Below are positions 63,295 to 64,000 of a stretch of DNA of 64,000 nt, one piece after another; the first letter of the stretch is position 1, and each line of letters begins with the position of its first letter. Origin of the DNA: JACKJP01 sp050249695 (GTDB taxonomy: Bacteria > Pseudomonadota > Alphaproteobacteria > Rhizobiales > Tepidamorphaceae); NCBI GenBank assembly GCA_050249695.1, contig JBFWQA010000003.1, positions 1-64,000 of the forward strand, given 5' to 3'. The translations under genes were made by a program, and so were the position numbers. The notes beneath the pieces are model-generated. The model saw nothing but the letters and a program-made list of their open reading frames with translations. It was not told the DNA's origin and searched no databases.

Positions 63295-63445
63295 ACGCAC
63301 TAGACGCAGATCGGTACAGAAATCGATGACCAAAAGCGCCGTATCAAGATGACGTTACCGTTGGGAAAAAATGAACTTTTGGCGCCGTGCCAAGTTATAC
63401 TGCCGTCGTCGTTCACGGTCAGCCAGCCACAAAGCACTTTATAGT

Positions 63446-64000
63446 ATGACAGCACGCCGTTTCGAGGATGCTTACACACCATACGCGCTCGCCACGCTGA
63501 CAGGCGCGCGTGTCATGGTGCTTGCTCCGCATCCCGATGACGAAACTTTCGGTTGCGGCGGCGCTATTTTAAAGCACGTCGCGGCAGGCGATGATGTCAA
63601 GGTCTTGGTCCTCACCGACGGCGCGGCAAGTCAGGCCGACACAGACACTTCACGACACAAGCTTGCCGATCAACGAAAAGCAGAAGCGATACACGCGGCG
63701 CACGTACTCGGCGTCAAGGACATTGACTTCTGGATGCACCCGGACCGCGAATTGTCGTGCACCGAAGAAAGCGTGGCGAAGCTGGTATCGGCGATCACAG
63801 AGTTTGCGCCGACCTTGCTTTATGCAACCTCGCCGCACGAATTTCACCCCGATCATCGGATCTGCGCCGACCTCGCATGGGCGGCGCTGGCGCGCGTCCC
63901 CGGGCCGTGCAAGCTGGTCTTTTATGAGGTGAACAGGCCATTCAAGACTAACACGCTGATCGATATCTCGGATGTAGCCGGCATTAAGCAGAAGGCCTGC
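63446..64000 (+). CDS. PIG-L/LmbE-family deacetylase (3' end beyond the window)
   Basis: An ATG at 63446 opens a frame that is uninterrupted for 185 codons to the window edge. Residues 27-32 read PHPDDE in the APHPDDETFGCGG zinc-binding motif, and HPDH (about residue 137) supplies the third ligand. PIG-L enzymes remove the acetyl group from N-acetylglucosaminyl compounds. The C terminus is outside the window. Together with the GNAT gene it suggests swapping of the acyl group on an amino sugar. Confidence 0.85.
   Translation, partial: MTARRFEDAYTPYALATLTGARVMVLAPHPDDETFGCGGAILKHVAAGDDVKVLVLTDGAASQADTDTSRHKLADQRKAEAIHAAHVLGVKDIDFWMHPDRELSCTEESVAKLVSAITEFAPTLLYATSPHEFHPDHRICADLAWAALARVPGPCKLVFYEVNRPFKTNTLIDISDVAGIKQKAC

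Overview
The window is 64 kb of GC-rich bacterial chromosome or megaplasmid, read as about 57 protein genes plus one IS-truncated gene. I saw no rRNA, tRNA or CRISPR array. Three tripartite TRAP transporters, many single-gene acyl-CoA enzymes, FadR- and MarR-type regulators and an IS21-type end point to an alphaproteobacterium, probably of the Rhizobiales or a neighbouring order. That placement is inference; no phylogenetic marker is present.

Positions 1-1442 hold the end of an IS21-like element that has cut a TRAP dctQ gene, with the orphaned dctP behind it. From 1.7 to 25.2 kb lies a mosaic of small catabolic operons: an SDR-MaoC pair; a GntR regulator; a DUF35 / Ltp2-like aldolase / SDR / two-domain hydratase operon; a P450 with its 3-cysteine ferredoxin; a LysR regulator; a GMC oxidoreductase; an orphan periplasmic binding protein; two class III CoA-transferases; an acyl-CoA synthetase; a second GntR regulator; an acyl-CoA dehydrogenase with an HMG-CoA-lyase-like enzyme; a ThDP enzyme; a PaaI-type thioesterase; and an alpha-methylacyl-CoA racemase.

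From 25.3 to 40 kb two complete TRAP operons flank a MarR regulator and a six-gene plus-strand operon (HMG-CoA-synthase-like/DUF35 fusion, SCP2-type thiolase, acyl-CoA dehydrogenase, acyl-CoA ligase, two-domain hydratase, enoyl-CoA hydratase). From 40.4 to 56.1 kb are an operon with SDR, lipocalin-like protein and aminoglycoside-phosphotransferase-fold kinase, two more acyl-CoA ligases, a branched-chain-type ABC importer whose permease and both ATPases form one polypeptide, and further beta-oxidation genes including a peroxisomal-type 2,4-dienoyl-CoA reductase homologue.

From 56.3 kb to the end the content changes to surface glycan or secondary metabolite assembly: SGNH esterase, MBOAT acyltransferase, two glycosyltransferases, a radical SAM/SPASM protein, a GNAT protein and a PIG-L deacetylase cut by the window edge.

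Taken together, 1.7-56 kb reads as a dedicated import and catabolism island for branched or alicyclic carboxylic acids, such as terpenoid, steroid side-chain or naphthenate-like substrates. The inferred order is TRAP/ABC uptake, optional P450 and GMC oxidation, CoA activation or transfer, racemisation of the alpha-methyl centre, dehydrogenation, (R)-specific hydration, SDR oxidation, then thiolytic or aldolytic cleavage. The substrate itself cannot be read from the sequence. Two shared regulatory patterns stand out: a pair of ATAGTACT repeats 25 bp apart upstream of both the MarR gene and the ABC importer, and FadR-like TNGTNNNACNA sites before several early operons.
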